Of a stretch of DNA of 47,223 nt, positions 33,167 to 41,614 are shown in pieces. The notes below the pieces were generated by a model. That model did no database searches, had not been told where the DNA came from, and saw only the letters and a list, made by a program, of their open reading frames with translations. Position 1 is the stretch's first letter. The number at the start of each line of letters is the position of its first letter. The stretch spans positions 1 through 47,223 of the forward strand of contig JAYVSS010000019.1 in the NCBI GenBank assembly GCA_043775075.1. The letters are read 5' to 3'. The DNA is from JANLQX01 sp043775075 (lineage in GTDB: Bacteria > Actinomycetota > Acidimicrobiia > Acidimicrobiales > JANYDT01). Position numbers and translations under genes: made by a program.

Positions 33167-35014
33167 ATGGCCGTGTCTGCCGTCCCGTCCACCGCTGAAA
33201 GAACCACGCTCGCCGACAGCGCAATTGGCGTCGGCACCCCCGTCGAGGCGACGAAGGCCGAGAGCGACCACCTTCGCGGTGCCCTCGTGGCAGAGCTGCA
33301 CGACGCAGCCGCTCCATTCACCACCGATTCCACCCATCTTCTTAAGTTCCACGGGCTCTATCAGCAAGACGATCGGGATCGACGAAAGGCATTGGCGGCC
33401 AAGCGTGAGCAGCTGGCGTACTCGTGCATGGTTCGCGTGGCGGTTCCCGGCGGCGTGTTGTCGCCATCGCAATGGGCTGCCCTCGACCGGGTCAGCGATG
33501 AGGTGGCCGACGGCGCTCTGCGCCTGACCACCCGTCAGGGCGTGCAATTTCATACGGTTCCGAAAACCAGCCTGCGTCAGCTCATGCAGAGCGTGCACGC
33601 CGAATTACTGACCACGCTGGCGGCATGCGGCGACGTGGTCCGCAACGTCTGTTCCTGCCCCGCCCCGCTGACGGGCCGCGATCCCGCCCTGCTCACCGAC
33701 GCCGCCACCGCGCTGGCCGACCACTTCCGGCCGCGCACGAGTGCGTATGTGGAAATCTGGCTTGAGGGCGAGCAAGCGGTGACATTCGAAGAAGCGGTAT
33801 CGTCTCAGCTGGCGGCAATTCCTGACCCGGTGTCGCCGCTGGGGGGCGACGACACCAGGTTGGAACCGATTTATGGGGACAGCTACCTGCCCCGGAAATT
33901 CAAGATTTCTGTCGCCCATCCGGGGGACAACTGTGTCGATGTCCTCTCGCAGGACGTCGGCCTCGTTCCCGTGACCGTTCACGGGATGAACGGCTACGCG
34001 GTGTTCGTCGGGGGCGGACAGGGTCAATCCCACGCTCGCCCTGACGACACATTCCCCCGCCTGGCGACCCCTCTCGGCTGGACTCCCACGGCGGATGTGG
34101 CCCGCACGATCGAGGCCGTCGTCACCGTGTTTCGGGACTACGGCAACCGCGGCGATCGTGGCCGGGCGCGGCTCAAGTATTTGCTCGCCGACCGGGGCGA
34201 GGCCTGGTTTCGGGCGCAGGTGGAGGAGCGCCTCGGTGCTCCACTGGCCGACGTCCCGGCGTTGCCCGCCTGGGACCTCATTCATGATCACCTCGGCTGG
34301 CACGAATCGGCCGACGGGACATGGTTTCTCGGTGTGCGGGTTCCGGCGGGCCGGGTGCGCGACACCGAAGCAGTCAAGATGCGGACCGCACTGCGCGAGG
34401 TTGTCGCCCAACACGTCGGCGAGGTTCGGATCACTCCGAACCAAGACGTATTGCTCTGCGGTGTGGCATACAACGATCGTGCCGCGGTCGACGATATTTT
34501 GCGCGCATACGGTGTGCGGCTCAGTGTCGATCTTGGGCCGGTCGAACGCTTGGCCATCGCCTGCCCGGCCTTGCCCACCTGCGGTCAGGCCCTGGGTGAG
34601 GCCGAGCGGATCCTTCCGGCGATTGTCGACGAACTTGAAGCCTTGCTAAGCGCACAAAGCATTACCCGCAACGTACGTATGCATATGACTGGGTGTCCGA
34701 ACGGCTGCGCTCGGCCATACACGGCGGAGCTGGGAATCGTTGGCCGTACCAAGAAAACAAGCGACATCTACCTCGGCGGCTCGCCCGGAGGGGACCGCCT
34801 GGCGCTCAAGTTGGCGACCGACGTTGACCTTCGTGATCTGTCGATCACGCTCGCTCCGATCATCGCCGAATATGGCGCGGCAACGTCGGGTGGCGTGGAC
34901 GAGGCGCTCGGCGATTGGGCCGCTCGGGTTGGTATAGAGAAGCTGGCAGAGCTACTTCCCGTTCCGACCGTGAGGCGCCGCTCCGCTATGGCCGCGGCAA
35001 CGGACGACGAATGA
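33167..35014 (+). CDS. cysI: assimilatory sulfite reductase hemoprotein (CysI type)
   Basis: Sulfite reductase reduces sulfite to sulfide with six electrons using siroheme and a [4Fe-4S] cluster. The 615-aa product carries the CysI motifs: LKFHGLYQQDDRDRRKALA, LPGGV-like VPGGVLSPSQWAALD, LTTRQGVQFH, and the cluster ligands in CPALPTCGQALGEAERILP and MTGCPNGCARPY (two pairs of Cys). The NADPH-type hemoprotein pattern is closer than ferredoxin-nitrite reductase, but electron donor choice is inferred and no CysJ gene is here. ATG 33167 has GTAGGA upstream. The stop overlaps the start of cobA (ATGA), so both are translated together. Confidence 0.9.
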   Translation: MAVSAVPSTAERTTLADSAIGVGTPVEATKAESDHLRGALVAELHDAAAPFTTDSTHLLKFHGLYQQDDRDRRKALAAKREQLAYSCMVRVAVPGGVLSPSQWAALDRVSDEVADGALRLTTRQGVQFHTVPKTSLRQLMQSVHAELLTTLAACGDVVRNVCSCPAPLTGRDPALLTDAATALADHFRPRTSAYVEIWLEGEQAVTFEEAVSSQLAAIPDPVSPLGGDDTRLEPIYGDSYLPRKFKISVAHPGDNCVDVLSQDVGLVPVTVHGMNGYAVFVGGGQGQSHARPDDTFPRLATPLGWTPTADVARTIEAVVTVFRDYGNRGDRGRARLKYLLADRGEAWFRAQVEERLGAPLADVPALPAWDLIHDHLGWHESADGTWFLGVRVPAGRVRDTEAVKMRTALREVVAQHVGEVRITPNQDVLLCGVAYNDRAAVDDILRAYGVRLSVDLGPVERLAIACPALPTCGQALGEAERILPAIVDELEALLSAQSITRNVRMHMTGCPNGCARPYTAELGIVGRTKKTSDIYLGGSPGGDRLALKLATDVDLRDLSITLAPIIAEYGAATSGGVDEALGDWAARVGIEKLAELLPVPTVRRRSAMAAATDDE

Positions 35015-35664
35015 CCGTCCACCTCGTTGGTGCAGGTCCGGGCGATCCCGAGCTGCTCACGGTCAAGGCGCTGCGCCTTATTCAGAGCGCTGAGGTCATC
35101 GTCTACGACCGATTGGCCGACGAGTCAATCGTCGCTCTCGCCTCACCCCACGCCGAGCTCATCAATGTCGGCAAGGCGCCCGGCCACACCACGCCGCAGG
35201 ACATGATCAGCGCGCTTCTCGTTCACCTCGGACGTGAGGGACGCGAGGTCGTGCGCCTCAAGGGCGGTGACCCGTTCGTGTTTGGACGCGGCGGCGAAGA
35301 AGCCCTTGCGCTGGCCGAGGAGGGCGTTCCGTTCACCGTGGTCCCCGGCATCTCATCATCGATTGCCGGACCGGCCGCCGCTGGCATCCCCGTGACGCAC
35401 CGAACGGTGGCCCGGACCGTCATATTACTTACCGAAGGCGTACGACCCGATTTGCCCGTCGCCATCATCGAGCGGGCCACCCGGTCCGATGAGCGCATCG
35501 TCCGCACCACGCTCGACGAGCTGCCGGAAGCCGACGTCTCGAACCCGGCCACCATCGTGATCGGTGAGGTCGTCGCCATCGGCGATGAACTACGCCCCGC
35601 ATTGTTGCATCAGGGAGACGATGTGGTCGCCGATCGCCGCCGTTGGCCCGCCAGGCATCATTGA
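35011..35664 (+). CDS. cobA: uroporphyrinogen-III C-methyltransferase, internally shortened
   Basis: CobA (SUMT) methylates uroporphyrinogen III to precorrin-2, the branch to siroheme and cobalamin. The N-terminal domain is fully conserved: HLVGAGPGDPELLTVKAL, YDRLADESI, NVGKAPGHTTPQ, VRLKGGDPFVFGRGGEE, VVPGISSSIAGPAAAGIPVTHR. After VILLT the sequence jumps to PVAIIERATRSDERIVRTTL; the usual ~45 residues between, including the YMG cofactor segment, are missing, leaving 217 aa. This shortened form may have lost activity or represent a variant. The ATG overlaps the cysI stop, and the tail overlaps the end of leuB by 75 bp. Siroheme for CysI is the obvious link. Confidence 0.85.
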   Translation: MTVHLVGAGPGDPELLTVKALRLIQSAEVIVYDRLADESIVALASPHAELINVGKAPGHTTPQDMISALLVHLGREGREVVRLKGGDPFVFGRGGEEALALAEEGVPFTVVPGISSSIAGPAAAGIPVTHRTVARTVILLTEGVRPDLPVAIIERATRSDERIVRTTLDELPEADVSNPATIVIGEVVAIGDELRPALLHQGDDVVADRRRWPARHH

Positions 35665-36627
35665 CGATGGGGCCAGGGTGGCGTCCACCGCAGCACGAAT
35701 ACGTTGGGCGGCGCTGGCATCTCCGAGGAAGTCAAGGAGGAGACTGGCGCTAATAATCGCGGCGCGCGGATCGGCCTTTCCGGTGCCAACGATGTCCGGC
35801 GCCGAGCCGTGGACGGGTTCAAACATCGACGGTCCCGTCCGCGTCGGATTGAGGTTCGCGCTCGACGCCAAACCAACGCCGCCAGAGACCGCACCGGCGA
35901 GATCGGTGATGATGTCACCGAAGAGATTGTCCGTAACGATCACGTCGTAGCGCTGTGGCGATTCGACGAAGTAGATACATGCGGCGTCGATGTGGTTGTA
36001 CGCGGTGGTCACTTCGGTGTACTCGGCGGCTACCTCGTTGAACGTTCGCTGCCACAGGTCCCCCGAGAACTGCAACACGTTGGTCTTATGCACGAGCGTC
36101 AGATGTTTCTGGTGACGCTTATTGGCCAACTCGAAGGCGTAGCGAACCACCCGTTCCACCCCCATGCGGGTGTTGACGCTGCCCTGCGTCGCCACTTCAT
36201 GCGGTGTGCCTTTGCGCAGAAATCCGCCCTCACCGACGTAGGTACCTTCGGTGTTTTCGCGGATGACCACGCAATCAATGTTGTTCTTCGGGAAGAAAAA
36301 CGGCCGTTGATTCACGAAGAGATCAAGCTCGAATCGCATCTTCAGAAGTAGCCCTCGCTCGAGAATGCCGGGGGCGACTTCGGGCGTGCCGATGGCGCCG
36401 AGAAGAATGGCGTCGAAACCTCGCAACTCGTCGAGCACGGAATCCGGAAGAATTTCACCCGTGCGCTGGTACCTTCGGCCACCGAGGTCATAGTCAACCG
36501 TGTCGAGCGGCACACCGCTCGCAGCAATCACTTTCAGCGCCTCGGCGGTGACCTCCGGGCCGATACCGTCACCCCCGAGAACGGCGACTCGATGGGCTTT
36601 CAATGCGGACGGCGATGGCGTACTCAC
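35590..36627 (-). CDS. leuB: 3-isopropylmalate dehydrogenase
   Basis: LeuB oxidises 3-isopropylmalate to the keto acid, the third step of leucine synthesis, with NAD+. The ~345-aa product has VAVLGGDGIGPEV at the start, LLGAIGTPEV, the substrate-loop arginines in LLLKMRFELDLFVNQRP, IRENTEGTYVG, HKTNVLQFSG, the metal ligands in YDVIVTDNLFGDIITD, and EPVHGSAPDI near the nucleotide site. GTG 36627 is chosen; ATG 36639 adds MCWS and is possible. It is divergent from greA across 46 bp and convergent with cobA, overlapping it by 75 bp. No leader peptide or operator is evident for this gene. Confidence 0.94.
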   Translation of the reverse strand: MSTPSPSALKAHRVAVLGGDGIGPEVTAEALKVIAASGVPLDTVDYDLGGRRYQRTGEILPDSVLDELRGFDAILLGAIGTPEVAPGILERGLLLKMRFELDLFVNQRPFFFPKNNIDCVVIRENTEGTYVGEGGFLRKGTPHEVATQGSVNTRMGVERVVRYAFELANKRHQKHLTLVHKTNVLQFSGDLWQRTFNEVAAEYTEVTTAYNHIDAACIYFVESPQRYDVIVTDNLFGDIITDLAGAVSGGVGLASSANLNPTRTGPSMFEPVHGSAPDIVGTGKADPRAAIISASLLLDFLGDASAAQRIRAAVDATLAPSSMMPGGPTAAIGDHIVSLMQQCGA

Positions 36628-36673
36628 GGACCAACACATTAGGGGCCGACCGGCACCCGGTAGCGTGTGCGCC

Positions 36674-37141
36674 GTGAGTACCAAGTTGTCCCAAGAGGCC
36701 CATGATCGCCTCCGTGCCGAGTTCGATGATCTATCGACGCGTGGCAAGATCGAGATTGCCCGTCGTATCGAAGCTGCTCGGGAACTCGGCGACCTCAAGG
36801 AAAACGGCGAGTATCACGCGGCGAAAGAGGAGCAGGGGAAAATGGATGGTCGGATGAAGCAGATCCTCGCCATCCTTGACTCGTCTGAAATCGTGGGGTC
36901 CATCGACGCCACGTCGGTGATGACCGGTGTCGTTGTTGAGATTCGCTACGAAGGCGATGGGGACGATGAGACCGTGAAGTATCTGTACGGTTCGCTTGAG
37001 GAACGGCGTGATGGCTTCGACGTCATGTCGCCGTCCTCACCGCTCGGGACAGCCCTGCTCGGTCGCAAACCGGGCGAGATCGTGGAGTACGAAGCGCCTC
37101 GCGGCAAGCTGCGCGTCAAAATCATTTCTATCAGCGCATAG
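36674..37141 (+). CDS. greA: transcription elongation factor GreA
   Basis: GreA rescues backtracked RNA polymerase by stimulating transcript cleavage. The 155-aa product has the two-domain layout: an N-terminal coiled coil (LSQEAHDRLRAEFDDL ... ARELGDLKENGEYHAAKEEQ) with the acidic tip residues D and E in GDLKENGEYH, and a C-terminal FKBP-like domain ending in SPLGTALLGRKPGEIVEYEAP and a basic finish. GTG 36674 aligns with the family start; GTG 36665 is three codons upstream. There is no ribosome-binding site, so the mRNA is probably leaderless. It shares a short divergent promoter region with leuB and precedes the PhyH gene by 47 nt. Confidence 0.94.
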   Translation: MSTKLSQEAHDRLRAEFDDLSTRGKIEIARRIEAARELGDLKENGEYHAAKEEQGKMDGRMKQILAILDSSEIVGSIDATSVMTGVVVEIRYEGDGDDETVKYLYGSLEERRDGFDVMSPSSPLGTALLGRKPGEIVEYEAPRGKLRVKIISISA

Positions 37142-37188
37142 CTTTATCGGCGTCTAGTCGTTTCCCGTTTGCGCAGCGAGTAGTAAGC

Positions 37189-38052
37189 ATGCATATCTCT
37201 GATCACATCCTCGACACGATTCGGTCCAACGGGTTCGCCGTCGTTGAGGACTTCCTTACCGCCGAAGAACTCGCCGTTGCCCGCTGCGCTCTGTTCTCCA
37301 TTTATCCTTCGCCGGAAGAGTATTTCGCCGATCCCGAACGATACGCTCACCTGGTTCGTCATGCCTTCGCTGGCCTGCGTCTCGGCCCGGTTGATTCGTG
37401 GGAAATCAACCGGTTGTCGTTTCACCCTGACCTGGTTGACGCAGCGTCGCGATTCTGTGGCACCGACGATATCGAGATCTACAAGATCGAGTTGTGGGCC
37501 AAGTACAGCGGGTCCGTTGACTACGACCAAGAACATCACCGGGACTACAACAATCATTCGCTCGTTGTTCCCCGCGCCGATGGTCGATGGCCACAGCTGA
37601 CGACGTTCCTCCTGTTGTCCGATGTCGACGATGAGGATGGTCCGACCAAGGTCCTCCCTGGGGCGGTGAACGACACCATGCCGAGGTGGCCACATATGGT
37701 CGAGGACGGCGACTCCCGCGAGAACGAGATCGCCATTACGGGTCCGGCCGGATCGCTGTTTTTGTACACCACCGATCACCTCCATCGCGGTTCGGCGATC
37801 ACCGGACAGCAACGGAGTCGATTTTCCCTCCTCACTGACTATCAGGCCCGAGGGAACCCGTGGATGGGGAAGATGAGTTGGCCAGGTCGGGCAACGGTGG
37901 AAGGTTGGTCCGAATTGCTCGCACGGGCCACGCCCCGTGAGCGCGAACTGTTTGGGTTCCCACCGGTCGGAAGCGAGTACTGGAACGAGCAGACCTTGCA
38001 TGACGTGGCATTGCGGTGGCCGCTCGTCGACATATCCGCATATCGATCCTGA
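37189..38052 (+). CDS. phytanoyl-CoA dioxygenase (PhyH) family protein
   Basis: A 287-aa Fe(II)/2-oxoglutarate-dependent oxygenase. The iron triad appears as the H-x-D in EHHRDYNN (about residue 118-122) and a distal His in TTDHLHRGSAI, followed by the 2-oxoglutarate-binding Arg in QQRSRFSLLTDYQ. The intervening LTTFLLLSDVDDEDGPTKVLPG segment is typical of PhyH enzymes. Substrates range from fatty acyl-CoA to small metabolites, and none can be assigned here. It follows greA on the same strand with a 47-nt gap and a weak ribosome-binding site; ATG 37189 starts MHISDHILDTIRSNGFAV, the usual opening helix. Confidence 0.88.
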   Translation: MHISDHILDTIRSNGFAVVEDFLTAEELAVARCALFSIYPSPEEYFADPERYAHLVRHAFAGLRLGPVDSWEINRLSFHPDLVDAASRFCGTDDIEIYKIELWAKYSGSVDYDQEHHRDYNNHSLVVPRADGRWPQLTTFLLLSDVDDEDGPTKVLPGAVNDTMPRWPHMVEDGDSRENEIAITGPAGSLFLYTTDHLHRGSAITGQQRSRFSLLTDYQARGNPWMGKMSWPGRATVEGWSELLARATPRERELFGFPPVGSEYWNEQTLHDVALRWPLVDISAYRS

Positions 38053-38189
38053 CCCGCGTGCATCGATCTCGGACCGGCCCGCGGAGTCAGCAGCGGTGCG
38101 GCGGATCGGGGCAACGGTTGACGCGTCGGCCACTCACGGGAGGGGCCACTAGGTTGAGGAAGTGATTTCACCCGTGCCGACGCTGCTCG

Positions 38190-39956
38190 ATGCTGCGTAA
38201 CCACGCGGCGATCGGGGACCGTTCCACGATCGCATTGGTGGCGGGCGACGCCACCATCGATTGGTGGTCTCCGGACGGGCTCGACGCACCGGCGTCACTG
38301 TTTTCCTTGCTCAACGAGCGCCAAGGTGGCGCCGTGCGGGTCACTCCATCGGTTCCCGGCGGACCAGGCGAACAGTTCATGCATCAATCAGGTGCGCCCA
38401 TTGTCTCAACGATCATTCGTGAACGCGAAGGCTCCGTCGAAGTCACCGACCATTTAATTCGCGGGTCGATCATACGTGTGCTTACCGGTCGAAGTGGCCG
38501 GCCGACGGTCACAGTGGGAGTCACGCCAGGCGATGCGTTCGGCGCTCCCCGCAAGGTCAAGCGGTGGTCGCAGGGAGTGTCCTTCGGGCAGCTGATAGTC
38601 CGCGGACCAGCCGTCGATTCACCGATCACCCTCGGGTTGGGCGAACGCGCCGTGTTCACCATCGCCACATCCGACGAGGGATCCGTCACCCATCGCGGCG
38701 AGCAGTTCGTACAACCTTCTGTCGGTGAAGCGATCGGCGAACGCGAACGATATGCGCGCTGGTGGTCGGGCGAACTCAGCAACGTCGACCTTCAGGGACC
38801 GTTTGCCGAAGCGGCGCGCCGCAGCGTGCGCGCGCTCCGTCTCCTCACCGACCGCAGCACCGGTGCCCTCCGCCGGGCGGCAACGACGTCGCTTCCCGCC
38901 CGCACGGGTAACGAACGCAACGTCGACGAGCGATTCGCCTGGCTGCGCGACAACTCCAATGCCGTTGTTCTATGGGAGCGGCTTGGCCGCCCTGACCTGG
39001 CCGACGCCGCCCGGTTGTGGTTGGAGGAGCGGGCGACGGACGAGTATCCCCTCGCTCCGGCCTACCGTCCCGACGGATCGAGATTGCCGTCCGAGGAGGA
39101 ACTCGGGCTCCCCGGCTGGGAGGGCAATGGGCCGGTGCGGATCGGTAACCGGGTGTCGGAGGCATTCGACCTCGGCGCCATTGCCCAAACCAGCCTCGTG
39201 CTCGACGGTCGACGCGCGTGGCCTCAACTTGAACGGCTGGCGGAGTGGCTGGCCGCAGAAGGTATGCGCGCTGATAATGGGCGGTGGGACACCCGCGGCG
39301 GCAAAGCTCGTCACATCGAATCGGCTCTCGCAGTTCGCGCCGCCCTTCGCGCGCTTATTGTCACGGCGAGACGCCGTGATCCTCTCGATCTTCGCCTCAT
39401 CGAATGGGAAGAGGCGGCTCGTGCTCATGAGGCATGGCTGGCGAGCGAGGGAATGTTCGGGATCGGGGCATCTGCCGGATGGCGGAGAGTGGGCAACACC
39501 GCTTCCGATCGAGAAGGCTCACCCGGATACGGAGCCGACGAAACCACCGACGCAGCGATGCTCGCCTGGCTTCGTTCGTCGCCCCCCGGACTTCCCGACG
39601 ATGCCGAAAATGAAGCCCATCATCGTCGGCTCGTGACGCTCGATCAGGCGCTCCCGCAACTCACCGAATGGCCGTTTACTCACCGTCACCTGCCACACGT
39701 TGACGATGGATTTCCGCCCGGTCAGGGTGCGGACCTCTGGGCGTCGTTCACGATGGTAAGCGCACTTTGCTCTGCGGGGCGGTGGGAGGAAGCGCACAAC
39801 CGCATGGAAGCACTGGTGTCATTTCTCGGTCCCCTTCACGTCGGGTCAACCCACGCCGACCCCTTCACTATGGATTTGCGCGGAAACCTTCTAGCCGCGC
39901 CGTGTCACCTGGCTCTGATCGATGCCGCCCACGCTCTGGCCCGTGGACCCCGCTAG
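38190..39956 (+). CDS. GH15-like glycoside hydrolase homologue, catalytic residues doubtful
   Basis: The 588-aa product follows the bacterial GH15 (trehalase/glucoamylase) plan: an N-terminal beta-sandwich opening IGDRSTIALVAGDATIDWWSP, then an alpha-barrel with RNVDERFAWLRDNSNAVVLW-like text, the LPGWEGNGPVRIGNRVSEAFDLGA segment, and a C-terminal GNLLAAPCHLALIDAAHAL. In active members the general acid sits in an IWE motif and the base in a LLxEE motif. Here those places read RWDTRGG and PLHVGSTHADP, so both glutamates seem lost. It may be a non-catalytic or re-purposed homologue. ATG 38190 is used; the next gene follows 19 nt downstream. Substrate unknown. Confidence 0.82.
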   Translation: MLRNHAAIGDRSTIALVAGDATIDWWSPDGLDAPASLFSLLNERQGGAVRVTPSVPGGPGEQFMHQSGAPIVSTIIREREGSVEVTDHLIRGSIIRVLTGRSGRPTVTVGVTPGDAFGAPRKVKRWSQGVSFGQLIVRGPAVDSPITLGLGERAVFTIATSDEGSVTHRGEQFVQPSVGEAIGERERYARWWSGELSNVDLQGPFAEAARRSVRALRLLTDRSTGALRRAATTSLPARTGNERNVDERFAWLRDNSNAVVLWERLGRPDLADAARLWLEERATDEYPLAPAYRPDGSRLPSEEELGLPGWEGNGPVRIGNRVSEAFDLGAIAQTSLVLDGRRAWPQLERLAEWLAAEGMRADNGRWDTRGGKARHIESALAVRAALRALIVTARRRDPLDLRLIEWEEAARAHEAWLASEGMFGIGASAGWRRVGNTASDREGSPGYGADETTDAAMLAWLRSSPPGLPDDAENEAHHRRLVTLDQALPQLTEWPFTHRHLPHVDDGFPPGQGADLWASFTMVSALCSAGRWEEAHNRMEALVSFLGPLHVGSTHADPFTMDLRGNLLAAPCHLALIDAAHALARGPR

Positions 39957-39975
39957 ACGAGGAAGACTGGACTCG

Positions 39976-40836
39976 ATGGCAACGGCAACTCAGCGCACCG
40001 AAGAACAGGTGGAACCCGACTTTCCACCCGGCCGGTACCTGGAGTTACCCGGGCGGGGCGTCACCTTTGTCCGGGACCAACCGGGGCCAGCCGGCAAGCT
40101 GCCGATCGTCCTCCTGCACGGTTGGACCGTCACTGCCGATCTCAATTTCTTCACCGTGTACGGCGGGCTGCGTGGCGTCGGTCGCGTCATTGCCGTCGAT
40201 CAGCGGGGCCATGGTCGCGGCATACACACCAAAGAACGTTTTCGTCTCGAAGATGTGGCCGACGATCTCAACGCCACCCTCGCCGTCATGGATGTACCCC
40301 GGGCGCTTATCGTTGGCTACTCGATGGGTGGGGCCGTGGCGCAGCTCATGGCCCATCGCCACCCTGAACGCACGGCCGGTCTGGTCCTGTGTTCCACGAG
40401 CTGCCGCTTTCGACGATCGACCGAACAAAGCTTTCTGTGGGACCGGGTGATCCCCGCCACGGCGGCGGCGTTGTCACTCACACCCGACGCATTGCGCCTT
40501 GGCCTATTCGAGAGATTCGCCATGACCCGCAGCACAATGGCGCCGCGTTGGATGCGCGAGCAGATCGCCCGCAACGACCCAGCAGCCATAGTCCAGGCGG
40601 GCGTGGCGATTGGTGGGTTCGACGCGTCGGATTGGATTGGTGATTTGGCGATGAAGGTGGCGTCGATCGTCACGACTAACGACGCCACCGTTCCCGCCGC
40701 CCACCAACGCTCCACGGCGAAAAAGGCGGGGGCCGCGGTCTTCGAAATCAACGCCGATCATCGCGCCGCCGTGTCGCACCCCAACCTCTTCGTCCCGGCC
40801 CTCCGCCGAGCAATCGCCCACGTCACCCCGCGGTAG
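39976..40836 (+). CDS. alpha/beta hydrolase fold protein
   Basis: A soluble 286-aa alpha/beta hydrolase. The oxyanion-hole region is LPIVLLHGWTVTADLNFF, the nucleophile elbow IVGYSMGGAVAQ carries the catalytic Ser, and the Asp and His are probably in VTTNDATVPAAH and INADHRAAVSHP. VDQRGHGRG is the usual strand-4 motif. These features place it among esterases, haloperoxidase-like hydrolases and C-C hydrolases without deciding the substrate. ATG 39976 is preferred over 39922, which would overlap the GH15-like gene; AGGAAG lies about 11 nt upstream. It is probably co-transcribed with the preceding gene and is convergent with the IclR regulator. Confidence 0.88.
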   Translation: MATATQRTEEQVEPDFPPGRYLELPGRGVTFVRDQPGPAGKLPIVLLHGWTVTADLNFFTVYGGLRGVGRVIAVDQRGHGRGIHTKERFRLEDVADDLNATLAVMDVPRALIVGYSMGGAVAQLMAHRHPERTAGLVLCSTSCRFRRSTEQSFLWDRVIPATAAALSLTPDALRLGLFERFAMTRSTMAPRWMREQIARNDPAAIVQAGVAIGGFDASDWIGDLAMKVASIVTTNDATVPAAHQRSTAKKAGAAVFEINADHRAAVSHPNLFVPALRRAIAHVTPR

Positions 40837-40908
40837 TGGTCTGTCGCCCAAACCATGTTTCGAAGACAGACCGCTTGCCCCGGCGTCCCCCGCGTTCCGG
40901 GGTACCAG

Positions 40909-41568
40909 CTACCAACCGGCAGCGCCAGCAATAGCCCGGGCGGCAGAGACGACGGTGGCACCATACTTGCGACCGGGCAATCGGCTGGTTCGTTCGATCG
41001 GCCCCGACACCGATACCGCGGCAACCACCCGACCTTCGAGATCCGTAATAGGAGCACTTACCGACGCCACGCCGGCCTCGCGTTCGCCGACACTCTCCGC
41101 CCATCCGTTCTTCAGCCCCTTCGCCAGCAGCAACGCCTTGCCGGCCGAACCGCGATCAAGCGGCAACAGTTGCCCCACGGCGACGATCGTGCGCAGGCCA
41201 TTCGGCGATTCCACCGATTCGATGCAGAGCCGGTTGGTGCCCTGCACGACATAGAGCTGGGCGCTCTCGCCCGTCTCGGACACGAGGGCCTCCAAGATCG
41301 GACGAGCGACGTCGCGCAGCGGTAAGCCGGCAGCCGCCGCCCGGCCAAGGGGGACGAGCCAGCTACCGAGAACGAAACGGCCGGCGCCATCGCGGCGCAG
41401 CAATCCATGGGTTTCCAATGCCGTGGCCAGCCGATGCGCCGTGGCTCGATGAAACCCGGTTGCTTCGACAAGCGCCGCCAAAGCGAGGGGCCGTTGCTCG
41501 ACGGCAGCCAGAATGGTTGCCGTTTTGTCGAGTACGCCCACATCGGTCGTTACACTGGTTCTCGTCAC
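40909..41568 (-). CDS. IclR-family regulator divergent from leuCD
   Basis: A 219-aa transcription factor: an N-terminal winged helix (DKTATILAAVEQRPLALAALVEATGFHRATAHRLATALETHG) and a C-terminal effector domain (YVVQGTNRLCIESVESPNG, PLDRGSAGKALLLA, VSAPITDLEGRVVAAVSVSGP). In actinobacteria the IclR protein beside leuCD (LtbR in Corynebacterium, NdgR in Streptomyces) controls leucine synthesis, and position and direction here match. The start is set at GTG 41568, since the longer frame runs through the leuC promoter and gene. A perfect palindrome in the 46-bp gap is the likely operator. The effector would be leucine or a pathway intermediate, by analogy. Confidence 0.9.
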   Translation of the reverse strand: MTRTSVTTDVGVLDKTATILAAVEQRPLALAALVEATGFHRATAHRLATALETHGLLRRDGAGRFVLGSWLVPLGRAAAAGLPLRDVARPILEALVSETGESAQLYVVQGTNRLCIESVESPNGLRTIVAVGQLLPLDRGSAGKALLLAKGLKNGWAESVGEREAGVASVSAPITDLEGRVVAAVSVSGPIERTSRLPGRKYGATVVSAARAIAGAAGW

Positions 41569-41580
41569 ACGGGAACTGTA

Positions 41581-41595
41581 TCTCACATAGTGAGA
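41581..41595. promoter_or_regulatory. palindromic operator between iclR and leuC
   Basis: TCTCAC and GTGAGA form a perfect 6-bp inverted repeat around ATA, in the middle of the 46-bp gap between the divergent starts. Its place over both promoters suggests the binding site of the IclR protein. Confidence 0.6.
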
Positions 41596-41614
41596 CGAAT
41601 AGGGGAGCGAGCCG

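Noticed and set aside
38162..38200. Short GTG frame just before the GH15-like gene with a good GAGGAAG site
   Set aside because: It encodes only 12 residues with no biased codon run and ends inside the next gene; too little to call a leader peptide.
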